Positions 1 through 8,323 of a DNA stretch of 19,790 bases are shown here, piece after piece. This stretch comes from an uncultured Bacilli bacterium (GTDB lineage: Bacteria > Bacillota_I > Bacilli_A > RF39 > UBA660). Both the position numbers and the translations under genes were made by a program. Under the pieces are notes generated by a model. The model worked only from the letters and a program-made list of their open reading frames with translations, did not search any database and was not told the origin of the DNA. Position 1 is the stretch's first letter. Every line of letters starts with the position of its first letter. Where the stretch lies: contig CAJTWC010000012.1 in NCBI GenBank assembly GCA_910580185.1, positions 1 through 19,790 of the forward strand, read 5' to 3'.

Positions 1-55
1 TCTCTTTTTAATATACTGCTTTTTTATTTGTGTCTCCTAAACAGGGTTCACATCA
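1..55 (-). mobile_element. Left end of an IS3-type insertion sequence (body outside window)
   Basis: Read on the minus strand from 55 down, the sequence starts TGATGTGAACCC and contains AGACACAAATAAAAAAGCAG, which is also found at 19756-19775 on the plus strand. Aligned from that core, both ends begin with TGA exactly 20 bases before AGACAC and share about 12 of those 20 bases. TG-starting ends with a CCC stretch followed by GACAC are typical of IS3-family left ends (recalled, not searched). The transposase would lie beyond position 1, read leftwards. No transposase codons are visible here. Confidence 0.6.
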
Positions 56-76
56 CTCAAAGTATGCTTTTTTACA

Positions 77-3000
77 TTAATTTTTTTGTTCTTTATTCTT
101 ATATGTAATATATCCTATTACTCCTAAGATTATTAATATAATAAATATAACAAATAATATTATTAATCCTTTATGAGTAATCTTATTTTTTAATTTAGTA
201 TTCTCAGTTATCATACTAGAATCAGATTTTACATATTTATCTTTTACTTCATTGCTTGTTAATATATAGTTCCCTAATTTATTTACATAGAAAGTTAATT
301 TATTATTATTAACCAGTAATTTTTCTGCTACTAAATTATATTTAGCATTATCATAATTATAAATATTTATATCTTTTATTCCCATGTTTTTTTCTATATT
401 ATCAGTTACATTTAATTCTACTAATATCTTATATGGTAAAGTGGAATTATCTTTAAATCTTAATACCATTCCATTTTTAAATTTATCTTTTACTTCTTCA
501 TAAATCGTTGATTCTTTTAATACTTTTAGCTCATAACTTAAATCTAAGTTACCAGTTACTTTATCTATGTCTCTTCCATTTATCGTAATTGTTATTCCAT
601 TACTTTTTACTATTATATTTCTATCTTTTCCTTTTACAAGTAGAAGTGTTGAAAATGGTACTTTATCTGTCTCTACTATTATATCTTCCAATTTTTCTTC
701 TGCTTTTTCTTTTCTTTCTTCTATTTTTTCTATTACTTTATCACTTGGTTTTACTTTTGTTCCATTACTTGAGTCACTTACTACTTCTTCTTTTATTACC
801 TTTTTAATATTAGTTACAGTGTATGTATCTACTACTACATCTTTATCTTTTATTATAAACTTATCATTTTCTAATATACCAGTTAATCCATTTAGCGTTA
901 TATTAATCAAACTTGCATCAAAGTCTTTATTTAATGCATCTATTATTTTTTTATCTTTATCTATCGTATACTCTTTACTTATTATATCATATACTTTTAT
1001 CTCTTGATTAATTAAATATGATAATAAGGCTTCTTCTTCATTTATATTTTCTATTTCTGAACATGCTTTTTCATCTTGTAAATACTGACACTTAAATGAT
1101 TTATCATAAAAATCAGTAGTTGCATTCATAATATTCTCATTTGATAAATATATATTTGTTATTCCTTCTTTTAATGCTTTTAACTTATTATCTTTATATG
1201 ATACAACACTCTTATCAACAACATCATATTTTATATCATATGCCTCATTTAACTTAAAGTCTTTTTTATAATCTATTTCTTTTCCTTTTAACATATATAA
1301 TGTATTTGCGAGTGGATTATTACTTACCATCAAAGCTCCCAAATTAGTATTTTTACTTATATCAAGGTTTAATAGGTTATTGTTATATACAATTAAATAT
1401 CCAAGGCCTTCTAATTTATCTAATCCTACTATTTTACTTACTTTGTTATTTGCTATTGCAATCGTTTGTAAAGATACATTATTTGTTACATCCATATTTG
1501 TTAATTTATTATTTACTATTATTAATTCGCTTAAATTTTTATTTTTGGATAGATCTATATTTTGAATATTATTATAACTTAAATCTAAGCCACGTAAATT
1601 AGTTAATTTTTCTATACCTGTTGCATCTGACACACTTTGATTTATACAATATAACTCATTAATATCATCCATTTCTTCATCGGTTAATAAATAATTTCCC
1701 TCTATATCTTCATCACGGGTAAATTCTCTTACTACGCAAGTATATAAATTTTTATCTTTAAATCCTGCTTTTAAATAAGCTTCTTCATCATTAGTTTTAG
1801 CATTAATTATTTCATAACTATCTACTACGTTTTTATTTGAATCTAATATTTCTAATCTATTTTCATTTACTCTTAATTCATATTGATTTGAAGGATTTAT
1901 CCATACTTTATCTTTTTTAAATATTTCTCCTTTTGCATCTATCGTTTTATTATTATCATCTATCGTATAATATGAACCACCTAATTTATATTTTGAATAA
2001 TTTACAAATTTATATGTTTCTACTACCTTACCATCCTTATCTTTTATCTCTAATTTATCATTGTTTATGTTTAATGTATAATCAGATGGGCAATCTGGTT
2101 TGTTCGTTAAAAACCTTCCTACATCAAGACTATTTAATAATTCTTTATTTAAATCTATTGTTTTTTCTTCCTCGTTTATTGTGTAATAGTTACTAGTTAA
2201 CTTATATAATACATAATTTGTAAATGTATATGTATCTACTACACTTCCATCTGCATCTTTTACTTCTAACTTATCATTATTTATATTTAAATTATACGTA
2301 CTAGGTACATAAGAAAAATTCCAAGAGCGAAGATTACTTATAACCTCTTTATTTAAGTCTATAGTCTTGTTTTCATAATCTACTTGATAAGATGTATTTG
2401 TTACTCCCATAAAAACAATATGATAGTTAATTTGATAATCCACTGAGTTTGATACCTTATACGTTATCTGCAAATTAGTCTCTCCTGGCTTTAATCTCTC
2501 AACAATTCCATTATTATATATTGCAACATCCCTATAATTCCAAGCAGCATTTATTGCATATGTAGTATCACTAGGATATGCTGTTACTACCTTTGGTTGA
2601 TCAATTACTATGGTTTTATTTAGTGAAGAATATTCTTTATTAAATTCATTACTATTTAGATTTAAATGCGTTAAATCTGTATTATTACTTAAATCTATAC
2701 TATTTAATTTATTACCATCTAATCGTAAATCATTTAAAGCTGTATTGCTAGCTAAATCTATATTCGTCAAATTGTTATCACTTAAATACAAATCGGTCAA
2801 AGCTTTATTATTTTCTAAATTTAAATTATTTATTTTGTTTTCATTTAAATTTAAATATGTTAAACCAGTGTTGTGACTTAAATCTATATTACTTATATCA
2901 TTAGAATTTAAATACAAGGATGTTAAGGCTGTATTTTTACTTAAATCTATATTATTTATCTTATTTTTACTCAAACCCAAGCTAGTCAAAGCAGTATTAT

Positions 3001-3559
3001 GACTTACATCTATATCACTTATATTATAGTTTGATAAACTAAAACGCGTTAAAGCTGTATTGTGACTTAAATCTATAATGCTTGATAAATTTCCTGGACT
3101 ATAAGAAGTTAATCCTAAACTAAAACTTTGTAAATTTGTTAAATACTGTATTCCATCAAGACTATTTATCGAATTACTATCACTTGAAATATCAGTTACT
3201 GATTTTAATTGTTCTTCTGTTATTGATGTGCAGTATGATGAATCTCTATTATAGGTACTTACTACGGCACTATAAAACTTTGGATCTGTAAATCCATAAT
3301 CATATAATCCTTCTGTGTTAGATTCACTTCTAGGCTGAAATCTAGATGGAATTTCAGAACACAAGGCTAAATTTGCATATCCTTTTAATTTTTTAAATTT
3401 AAGTGTCATATTAAAATTCACTAAACAACCACCTAATAATATAATTATCAATAAAAATGTTGTAATACACATTATTATTGCTTTTTTCTTTGTTTTATCA
3501 TCAGCAAGCTTTGGCCTTCCAACTTTATTTTTTTCCTCTTTTATTTTAAACAACTTCAT
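77..3559 (-). CDS. Membrane-anchored leucine-rich-repeat surface protein
   Basis: A 1160-residue protein, probably displayed on the cell surface. Residues 1-26 are basic and cytoplasmic-looking (with GRPKLAD), 27-48 are a hydrophobic anchor, and about 1130-1152 are a second hydrophobic segment followed by a short charged tail; no LPXTG is seen. About 85-145 and 605-665 are two copies of an N-cap-like region (GF.D..ly..Vv, then a GI..LTNL stretch). Each leads into leucine-rich repeats of about 21 residues with the core NTALTSLYLNSNDISNIDLS (about 160-310, then about 665-770). Four copies of a roughly 65-residue beta-type module (YTID..KTID ... LNINNDKLEIKD ... VV.TY) lie at about 395-600 and about 925-1000. 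The ATG follows a good AGGAG. LRR proteins of this kind often mediate adhesion; ligand unknown. The gene stands alone, divergent from the HTH gene, with an IS end 21 bp past its stop. Confidence 0.85.
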   Translation of the reverse strand: MKLFKIKEEKNKVGRPKLADDKTKKKAIIMCITTFLLIIILLGGCLVNFNMTLKFKKLKGYANLALCSEIPSRFQPRSESNTEGLYDYGFTDPKFYSAVVSTYNRDSSYCTSITEEQLKSVTDISSDSNSINSLDGIQYLTNLQSFSLGLTSYSPGNLSSIIDLSHNTALTRFSLSNYNISDIDVSHNTALTSLGLSKNKINNIDLSKNTALTSLYLNSNDISNIDLSHNTGLTYLNLNENKINNLNLENNKALTDLYLSDNNLTNIDLASNTALNDLRLDGNKLNSIDLSNNTDLTHLNLNSNEFNKEYSSLNKTIVIDQPKVVTAYPSDTTYAINAAWNYRDVAIYNNGIVERLKPGETNLQITYKVSNSVDYQINYHIVFMGVTNTSYQVDYENKTIDLNKEVISNLRSWNFSYVPSTYNLNINNDKLEVKDADGSVVDTYTFTNYVLYKLTSNYYTINEEEKTIDLNKELLNSLDVGRFLTNKPDCPSDYTLNINNDKLEIKDKDGKVVETYKFVNYSKYKLGGSYYTIDDNNKTIDAKGEIFKKDKVWINPSNQYELRVNENRLEILDSNKNVVDSYEIINAKTNDEEAYLKAGFKDKNLYTCVVREFTRDEDIEGNYLLTDEEMDDINELYCINQSVSDATGIEKLTNLRGLDLSYNNIQNIDLSKNKNLSELIIVNNKLTNMDVTNNVSLQTIAIANNKVSKIVGLDKLEGLGYLIVYNNNLLNLDISKNTNLGALMVSNNPLANTLYMLKGKEIDYKKDFKLNEAYDIKYDVVDKSVVSYKDNKLKALKEGITNIYLSNENIMNATTDFYDKSFKCQYLQDEKACSEIENINEEEALLSYLINQEIKVYDIISKEYTIDKDKKIIDALNKDFDASLINITLNGLTGILENDKFIIKDKDVVVDTYTVTNIKKVIKEEVVSDSSNGTKVKPSDKVIEKIEERKEKAEEKLEDIIVETDKVPFSTLLLVKGKDRNIIVKSNGITITINGRDIDKVTGNLDLSYELKVLKESTIYEEVKDKFKNGMVLRFKDNSTLPYKILVELNVTDNIEKNMGIKDINIYNYDNAKYNLVAEKLLVNNNKLTFYVNKLGNYILTSNEVKDKYVKSDSSMITENTKLKNKITHKGLIILFVIFIILIILGVIGYITYKNKEQKN

Positions 3560-3583
3560 AATATCAGACTCCTATCATAATTC

Positions 3584-3592
3584 ATTATATCA
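3584..3592 (-). promoter_or_regulatory. Extended -10 promoter of the LRR gene
   Basis: On the minus strand TGATATAAT matches an extended -10 (TGnTATAAT) 25 bp ahead of the ATG. No good -35 is seen, as is common for extended -10 promoters. It lies in the 104-bp divergent region shared with the HTH gene, where I see no other clear element. Confidence 0.55.
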
Positions 3593-3663
3593 TATTTTTG
3601 TCATAATGAGTAGCATTTTGCCATGGTTAAAATCTTAAATGAGAAAATTATCTTGGTGATATT

Positions 3664-4110
3664 ATGTTATTTAGAATTAGAGAAATAAGATTAAATTTAG
3701 AATTGACACAAAGTGAAATGGCCGATTTATTAAATGTCACAAGATCTGCTTACTCATTATGGGAAATAGAAAAAAATATTATTCCATTAGTTAAATTATG
3801 TGAATTTTCTAATACCTTTAAAATCTCGCTGGACTACATTACTAAATTATCTGATGAGAATCAGTTTAATCACAATGTAATTCTTAACAAAAAAGAACTT
3901 GGAAAAAAAATAAAAGTAATTAGAAAACAAAAAAACTTAACACAAGAAAAATTAGCAAAACTCCTTAATACCACTCATTCTGCGATTAGTGCATATGAAA
4001 ATGGTGTTACTTTAATTCCTACCATATTTCTCTTAGAAATTTGTAAAATTGCCAATAAATCAATGAATTGGTGCTTTAATAATACTAAAGAAATAAAAGT
4101 AACAATATGA
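3664..4110 (+). CDS. Tandem helix-turn-helix (XRE/Cro-CI type) regulator
   Basis: 148 residues made almost entirely of two XRE-type HTH domains, about 1-62 (IREIRLNLELTQSEMADLLN) and about 78-135 (IKVIRKQKNLTQEKLAKLLN). They are separated by a short linker. Each keeps the LTQ..LA..LN..... S...E pattern of the family. No effector, metal or peptidase domain is present, so it is likely a DNA-binding switch that could contact two half-sites with one chain. ATG with GGTGAT seven bases upstream. It is one of only two plus-strand genes and is divergent from the LRR gene, so it may regulate that promoter, itself, or both; this is inferred from position only. The hairpin at 4163-4187 could end its transcript. 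Confidence 0.85.
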   Translation: MLFRIREIRLNLELTQSEMADLLNVTRSAYSLWEIEKNIIPLVKLCEFSNTFKISLDYITKLSDENQFNHNVILNKKELGKKIKVIRKQKNLTQEKLAKLLNTTHSAISAYENGVTLIPTIFLLEICKIANKSMNWCFNNTKEIKVTI

Positions 4111-4157
4111 TTTACTTTTATAGTATGTATTTATTTAATATTTTTATTCTAAAGTAC

Positions 4158-4187
4158 AAAAAAAGAACTTAACATTGTTAAGTTCTT
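4158..4187 (-). terminator. Terminator of tyrS, possibly bidirectional
   Basis: A perfect 11-bp inverted repeat (AAGAACTTAAC, 4163-4173, with 4177-4187) and a 3-base loop is followed on the minus strand by seven T (4158-4164, partly in the stem). The tyrS stop codon starts inside the stem. On the plus strand the tail is only TATTTAATTATT, so termination of the HTH gene there would be weaker. Confidence 0.85.
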
Positions 4188-5412
4188 ATTTAATTATTCC
4201 AATAAAATTCTTTTTCTTTCCTCTTTTTATTACTAATAACTCTTTATCTATTGCAATGCTACTAGTTATTTCTAAATTCTCATCTTTTACTTTTTCATCA
4301 TTAATTGAAATAGAACCAGCATTTAAAAATTCTCTTGCTTCTCTTTTACTTTGACATATATTATTTTCTATTAACATATCAATAAGTTTAGTTCCAACTT
4401 TAACATCAAAAGATGGCACATCCTTAAATCCCATTAGTATTTCATCTTTTGTTAAAGATTTAACGTTTCCACTGAATAATGCTTCACTTATTTTAACAGC
4501 CTTTTCAAATTCTTCTTTACCGTGTAGATCTGTTATAACTTCTTTAGCTAATGCTTTATGAGCTTCTCTTAAATGTGGATTAGCTTTATGCTTTATTTCT
4601 AATTCTTCTATTTCTTCTTTACTTAAAAAAGTTAGTTTTTTTAAGTATTCTATAATCATAGAATCTTCTAAATTTATTAAGTATTGGTATAATTCATATG
4701 ACGATGTTTTATTTTTATCAAGCCATAATGCATTACCTTCTGTTTTACCAAACTTAACACCATTTGAATCAGTAACAAGCGGCATAACCATACCATATGC
4801 TTCTTTTCCTATTTTTTTTCTTATTAACTCAATACCAGATGTTATGTTTCCCCACTGGTCAGAGCCTGCAACCTGAAGTACGCAATTTCTATTTTCATAT
4901 AAATACATAAAGTCTAATGCTTGAAGTATCATATAAGAAAACTCAGCATATGTAATACCACTTTCCATTCTAGATTTTACTTTATCTTTTGCAAGCATAT
5001 AATTAATATTAAAATATTTACCATAGTCTCTTAAAAAATCTATTACATTAATATCCTTTGTCCAATCAAAGTTATTAACAACTTCAAATCCAAAAATATC
5101 TTCTGCTTGCTTTTTTAAGCCTTTAAAGTTATGTTCTACTTCTTCTTTAGATATCATTGGTCTTTCTGCAGTAGGTTTTGGATCCCCAATAAGACCAGTT
5201 GCTCCACCAACTAAAAGAATTGGCTTATGTCCTGCTTTTGCAAGTCTTTTAGATATTAAAAATGATGAATAATGTCCAATGTGCATAGAATCAGCAGTTG
5301 GGTCTGTTCCTATATAAAAAGTTAAACTCTCATTATTTAATTTATCTATTAATTTTTCATCAGATATATCTTGTACTAATCCTCTCCATTTTAAATCTTC
5401 GTATAATGTCAT
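4186..5412 (-). CDS. tyrS: Tyrosyl-tRNA synthetase
   Basis: Class I synthetase charging tRNA-Tyr in the cytoplasm; 408 residues, normal for the bacterial TyrS family. HIGH signature at 44-47 (DSMHIGHYSS), substrate-pocket stretch AGSDQWGNITSG at 182-193, KMSKS-equivalent KFGKT at 220-224, and a C-terminal S4 RNA-binding domain at about 340-400 (LIDMLIENNICQSKREAREF). The ATG overlaps the upstream stop as ATGA and has AAAGGAGG seven bases before it. It is therefore translationally coupled to the upstream ImmA-like gene. The T-box at 5904-6042 controls both genes. The stop is built into its own terminator. Confidence 0.98.
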   Translation of the reverse strand: MTLYEDLKWRGLVQDISDEKLIDKLNNESLTFYIGTDPTADSMHIGHYSSFLISKRLAKAGHKPILLVGGATGLIGDPKPTAERPMISKEEVEHNFKGLKKQAEDIFGFEVVNNFDWTKDINVIDFLRDYGKYFNINYMLAKDKVKSRMESGITYAEFSYMILQALDFMYLYENRNCVLQVAGSDQWGNITSGIELIRKKIGKEAYGMVMPLVTDSNGVKFGKTEGNALWLDKNKTSSYELYQYLINLEDSMIIEYLKKLTFLSKEEIEELEIKHKANPHLREAHKALAKEVITDLHGKEEFEKAVKISEALFSGNVKSLTKDEILMGFKDVPSFDVKVGTKLIDMLIENNICQSKREAREFLNAGSISINDEKVKDENLEITSSIAIDKELLVIKRGKKKNFIGIIK

Positions 5413-5882
5413 TTTCTTTCCTCCTTTATTTTTTCTATGCTTTTCCTTAATACAAAATCAGGTACTTTTATCTGTTTTTTTAACTCTTCAAATTCTTCTT
5501 TACTATCAACGTAAGAAAGTGATTTTCTAATATTTAAATCATATAATAATAATTCACACGAATAATCAAAGATATCACTATTTTCTTCCTTAAAGAAATC
5601 TTCATAATCTAATTTTACCGAAAATTGCTTGTTGTTTCCTCTTAAGATATACCAAGAAATAAGAAATGCAACTTCAAAATATATCCATTCACTGCTTTGT
5701 AATTCATCGATTGCTATCTCTTTTATGTATGACCGCCTGTCAGAAATTAAGAAACACCTTGTATTCTCCGAATCAATAGAACCGTAACTCACTTTAAAAC
5801 CTATGTTCTTTGCTATTTTAATAATATCATCAGTCCCATATTTTCTAATAATCAGCTTTGGAGATATATCTTTTAAAAACAC
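5409..5882 (-). CDS. Degenerate ImmA/IrrE-like protein, catalytically dead if so
   Basis: 157 residues from GTG at 5882, preceded by AAGGAAGTG. The frame is open further, to a TTG at 5921, but that lies inside the T-box terminator hairpin and is unlikely. I do not recognise it by sequence alone. The layout recalls ImmA/IrrE (DUF955) proteins: an N-terminal helix (DDIIKIAKNIGFKVSYG), a strand pair, then AFLISWYILRG at 72-82 where the family has A-H-E-x-G-H-Y-hydrophobic. CELLLYD follows where the family has AAELLMP, and a C-terminal VPDFVLRKSIEKI helix resembles the usual VS...v..Rl. Here the zinc-binding HExxH would read F-L-I-S-W, so no peptidase activity is expected. It is the first gene of the T-box(Tyr) operon and overlaps tyrS by ATGA. 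The family assignment is inference. Confidence 0.5.
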   Translation of the reverse strand: MFLKDISPKLIIRKYGTDDIIKIAKNIGFKVSYGSIDSENTRCFLISDRRSYIKEIAIDELQSSEWIYFEVAFLISWYILRGNNKQFSVKLDYEDFFKEENSDIFDYSCELLLYDLNIRKSLSYVDSKEEFEELKKQIKVPDFVLRKSIEKIKEERK

Positions 5883-5903
5883 AATAATCACTTCCTTATA
5901 AAT

Positions 5904-6042
5904 AAAAAAAGTCCATCCCAATTAAAGGATGAACTTACATGTCCACGGTACCACCTTTGTTCTAGATATTTCTAGCACTCTATTAAGTTATCGCCTATAT
6001 TACGTTTTAGCTCCAGAGTCGTAAATTCCTTCATCACTAACA
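5904..6042 (-). promoter_or_regulatory. T-box riboswitch, tyrosine type
   Basis: The minus strand carries the T-box core AGGTGGTACCGTGG (5956-5943). It is followed by a terminator hairpin (5927-5934 pairing with 5911-5918, one G-U pair) and seven T (5910-5904). Upstream, GUUA near 6040 can pair with UAAC near 5990, enclosing a stem I. Its 3' side holds UAU followed by A (5999-5996), a Tyr codon, as candidate specifier. The antiterminator bulge reads UGGU, which pairs with A-CCA, matching the A73 discriminator of bacterial tRNA-Tyr. Uncharged tRNA-Tyr should favour read-through into the ImmA-like gene and tyrS. Confidence 0.88.
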
Positions 6043-6047
6043 CTTAT

Positions 6048-6076
6048 ATTTTATTTGTTTATTGATAATTTGTCAA
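6048..6076 (-). promoter_or_regulatory. Promoter of the T-box(Tyr) operon
   Basis: TTGACA (6076-6071), 17-bp spacer, TAAAAT (6053-6048) on the minus strand. A start at about 6041 would begin just before the T-box stem I. The -35 sits just beyond the stop of the A gene. Confidence 0.8.
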
Positions 6077-6082
6077 TATAAA

Positions 6083-6493
6083 TTATGTTATATTTCCGCC
6101 ACTTTTTCTAAGTACCATAGCAATACCTTTTTCCAATTCTTCTTCACTATAAATTTTCTCACCTAATTTTTCCATAACATAATCTGACATTTCTGGAAAA
6201 CTTTTTTGAATAAAATTTATTTCTTCCTCACTTGCTATATGATAATTTGATTTATCTACTTCACCAGACTCATCATATACCTTACCACCAATTAAAGCAG
6301 CACAGTTTCTATAAAATTTATGCATCATAACTGTTGTACCTGGATAAAAGTTAATAAGTATTCCTACTAAATCCGCACAATATACTTTAAGAGTATCATC
6401 TATGTTACCATTTAAATTTTTCAAATCATTTTCGCAAATCACTTCACTTAAAGAACTTTTGACTTTATCAATTAATACTAAAGGATTATTCAA
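6083..6493 (-). CDS. Small protein A of a Cys-His-Asp family (His position is Asn here)
   Basis: 136 residues, no recognised family. It aligns without gaps over the first 77 residues to protein B (11390-11794): Cys39 (VYC), then CAALI.GK.YD..G with Asp74. The position that is His63 in B is Asn63 here. In B and C the order Cys, then His followed by hydrophobics, G/N-x-x-Y-D, resembles transglutaminase/papain-like folds; A would then be inactive. The TTG start is chosen because the next upstream codon is a stop and GGTGAT lies just before it. The leader TCATAATATATATTGGTGAT resembles that of B, so the leader seems to have been duplicated too. It lies alone between the ricA terminator and the T-box(Tyr) promoter. 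Confidence 0.7.
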   Translation of the reverse strand: MNNPLVLIDKVKSSLSEVICENDLKNLNGNIDDTLKVYCADLVGILINFYPGTTVMMHKFYRNCAALIGGKVYDESGEVDKSNYHIASEEEINFIQKSFPEMSDYVMEKLGEKIYSEEELEKGIAMVLRKSGGNIT

Positions 6494-6524
6494 TTACATC
6501 ACCAATATATATTATGAAAAACAT

Positions 6525-6549
6525 AAAAACTAGTGATATTTATCACTAG
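6525..6549 (-). terminator. Terminator of miaB-ricA
   Basis: A perfect 9-bp stem CTAGTGATA (6530-6538 with 6541-6549) is followed on the minus strand by TTTTT (6529-6525) and more T after ATG. The TAG stop of ricA (6548-6546) is inside the stem. Confidence 0.8.
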
Positions 6550-6878
6550 CCATTAATACTTAAAATGTCTTTAAAGTATTTTTCAAATGTTTCTTTTACT
6601 TCAAATAATTGTTGATTTAACTCTTCTTTTATTATTAAATAACTTTGATATATTGGATATGACTCTAACTTTTCATATAATTCTTTTAATTTTTCTTCTA
6701 CTGAATTATCATTTTTATTATTAGTAGCTAACTTTTGATATTTCTTTATATCTTCAATTAGATTCATTATAGTTTTATCATTTTCTAATTGCTTTTTTAT
6801 TCGTTTATAATCCTTATATAAATTAGATTTTTCAATATCATCAAATAAATCATCTATTTTAGATTCTATATTATTCAT
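6546..6878 (-). CDS. ricA: YmcA/YlbF family protein (RicA)
   Basis: 110 residues, all helical and highly charged, with the YlbF/YmcA layout: an N-terminal helix (ESKIDDLFDDIEKSN), a central helix pair around LIEDIKKYQKLA, and a YPIYQSYLIIKEELNQQL helix near the C terminus. In Bacillus subtilis, ymcA (ricA) directly follows ymcB (miaB), and RicA, RicF and RicT form a complex that affects RNase Y-dependent mRNA maturation and development. The same order is seen here: its ATG overlaps the end of miaB by 8 bases and its ribosome site (GGAGAAA) is inside miaB. The cysteines that bind an Fe-S cluster in some members are absent. Ric partners are not in the window. Synteny makes RicA more likely than YlbF. 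Confidence 0.8.
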   Translation of the reverse strand: MNNIESKIDDLFDDIEKSNLYKDYKRIKKQLENDKTIMNLIEDIKKYQKLATNNKNDNSVEEKLKELYEKLESYPIYQSYLIIKEELNQQLFEVKETFEKYFKDILSING

Positions 6879-8298
6879 CTATTTCTCCATCTAAGCTCCA
6901 AGTTTTAGCTTCTAGAATTTTAACATTAACAATCTTACCAATATATTTTTTATCAGCTTTAACATTTACTAATTTCATTGTATCAGTATAACCTGCAAGC
7001 ATTGATGAATCTTTTTCACTTACACTTTCAAGTAATACCTTTACTACTTTTCCAACTAATTTATCATTAGCTTCCTTTGCATATTTATTTATTACGTCAT
7101 TAAGTTTATATAATCTTTCATTTTTTTCATCTAATGATACGTTATCTTCCATAGAAGCTGCTGGTGTTCCTTGTCTTGGCGAGTAAATAAAGGTAAACGC
7201 TGAATCATACTTACATTCTTCTGCAAGCGCTAACGTATCAGAAAAATCTTCTTTTGTTTCTCCTGGGAAACCTACTATTATATCAGTTGTTATAGATGCG
7301 TTTTCTCCTAGTTTATTTCTTATTTTTTTATACAATTCTAAATAAGATTCTTTAGTATATCTTCTTCCCATAAGCTTTAGTATTCTAGATGAACCAGATT
7401 GAACAGGAAGATGTATATAGTTACAAATGTTATCATATTTTGCAATTATATCTATCATATTATCAGTAAAATCCCAAGGGTGACTTGTTACAAACCTTAC
7501 TCTTTCAATACCTGTTTTAGCAACATCTTCAAGTAAGTTTTCCATTTTATAATCTTTATTTTTAAAATCTTTTCCATAAGCATTAACATTTTGACCAAGT
7601 AATGTAACTTCTTTATACCCTTTACTAATTAAGTCTTTTACTTCACTTATTATGTCTTCTGGCATTCTACTTCTTTGTTTTCCTCTTGTATAAGGAACTA
7701 TACAGTAAGTACAAAACTTATCACAACCATACATAATGTTTACCCATGCCTTTATAGAAGAATCCCTTTTTGCTGGAATTCCTTCTATTACATTACCTTC
7801 ATTAGACCACACGTTTACTTCTAATTTTTTAGTATTTAAATGTTCCTCTAATATCTCTGGTAATTTATGAATGTTATGAGTACCAAACACAAAATCCATC
7901 CATTTGTATTTACTTATTATTTCATCTACAACACTTTCTTCTTGAGACATACAACCGGCAAGAGCCACCATAAGTTCTGGTTTTGTTTGTTTTAAATGTT
8001 TTATTCTACCAAGCATACCAAAAGTCTTATTATGAGCATTTTCCCTTATAGCACACGTGTTAAGTATTATTAAGTCAGCATCTTCATAAGTATCAGTTTT
8101 AGTATATTTCATATCTTCTAAGATCGCACTTATCATTTCACTATCATGCTCGTTCATTTGACAACCATATGTCTTAATAAAATACTTTTTACCTTTTCCT
8201 ATTTCTTTCACACTCTCAGGAACAACATATTCTTCTCTTAAAACTTTTATATCTTCTTTAGTTCTTTTTTTAGCTTCTTTAAAATTTGGTTTTAACAT
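6871..8298 (-). CDS. miaB: tRNA-2-methylthio-N6-dimethylallyladenosine synthase
   Basis: Radical-SAM methylthiotransferase that adds the ms2 group to i6A37 in tRNAs reading U-starting codons; 475 residues from ATG at 8298. The frame extends three codons to a GTG, but that GTG is part of the GAGTGAT ribosome site. Domains: N-terminal UPF0004 region with Cys46 (YGCQMN), Cys82 (NTCAIRENA) and Cys116 (AGCMSQ), which hold the auxiliary cluster; radical-SAM CxxxCxxC at 192-199 (GCDKFCTYCIVPYTRGKQRS); and a C-terminal TRAM domain from about 410. All key residues are present. It is co-transcribed with ricA as in Bacillus. Tyr and some Ser tRNAs are substrates of this pathway, which makes the tyrS and serS neighbourhood thematically coherent but not proof of co-regulation. 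Confidence 0.97.
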   Translation of the reverse strand: MLKPNFKEAKKRTKEDIKVLREEYVVPESVKEIGKGKKYFIKTYGCQMNEHDSEMISAILEDMKYTKTDTYEDADLIILNTCAIRENAHNKTFGMLGRIKHLKQTKPELMVALAGCMSQEESVVDEIISKYKWMDFVFGTHNIHKLPEILEEHLNTKKLEVNVWSNEGNVIEGIPAKRDSSIKAWVNIMYGCDKFCTYCIVPYTRGKQRSRMPEDIISEVKDLISKGYKEVTLLGQNVNAYGKDFKNKDYKMENLLEDVAKTGIERVRFVTSHPWDFTDNMIDIIAKYDNICNYIHLPVQSGSSRILKLMGRRYTKESYLELYKKIRNKLGENASITTDIIVGFPGETKEDFSDTLALAEECKYDSAFTFIYSPRQGTPAASMEDNVSLDEKNERLYKLNDVINKYAKEANDKLVGKVVKVLLESVSEKDSSMLAGYTDTMKLVNVKADKKYIGKIVNVKILEAKTWSLDGEIDE

Positions 8299-8323
8299 AT
8301 AAATCACTCATTTCTACTTATAA

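Noticed and set aside
567..1007. Long plus-strand frame inside the LRR gene (and similar ones at 589, 1380, 1933, 2610)
   Set aside because: Low-complexity Leu/Ser/Phe shadow of the AT-rich minus-strand gene, without a ribosome site; the minus-strand frame has clear repeats and domains.
2640..3110. Regular 63-bp repeats as a CRISPR or minisatellite array
   Set aside because: They are degenerate 21-codon leucine-rich repeats in frame with the protein; there are no spacers of CRISPR type.
5883..5921. Upstream TTG start for the ImmA-like gene
   Set aside because: It is within the T-box terminator stem; the GTG at 5882 has its own AAGGAAGTG ribosome site.
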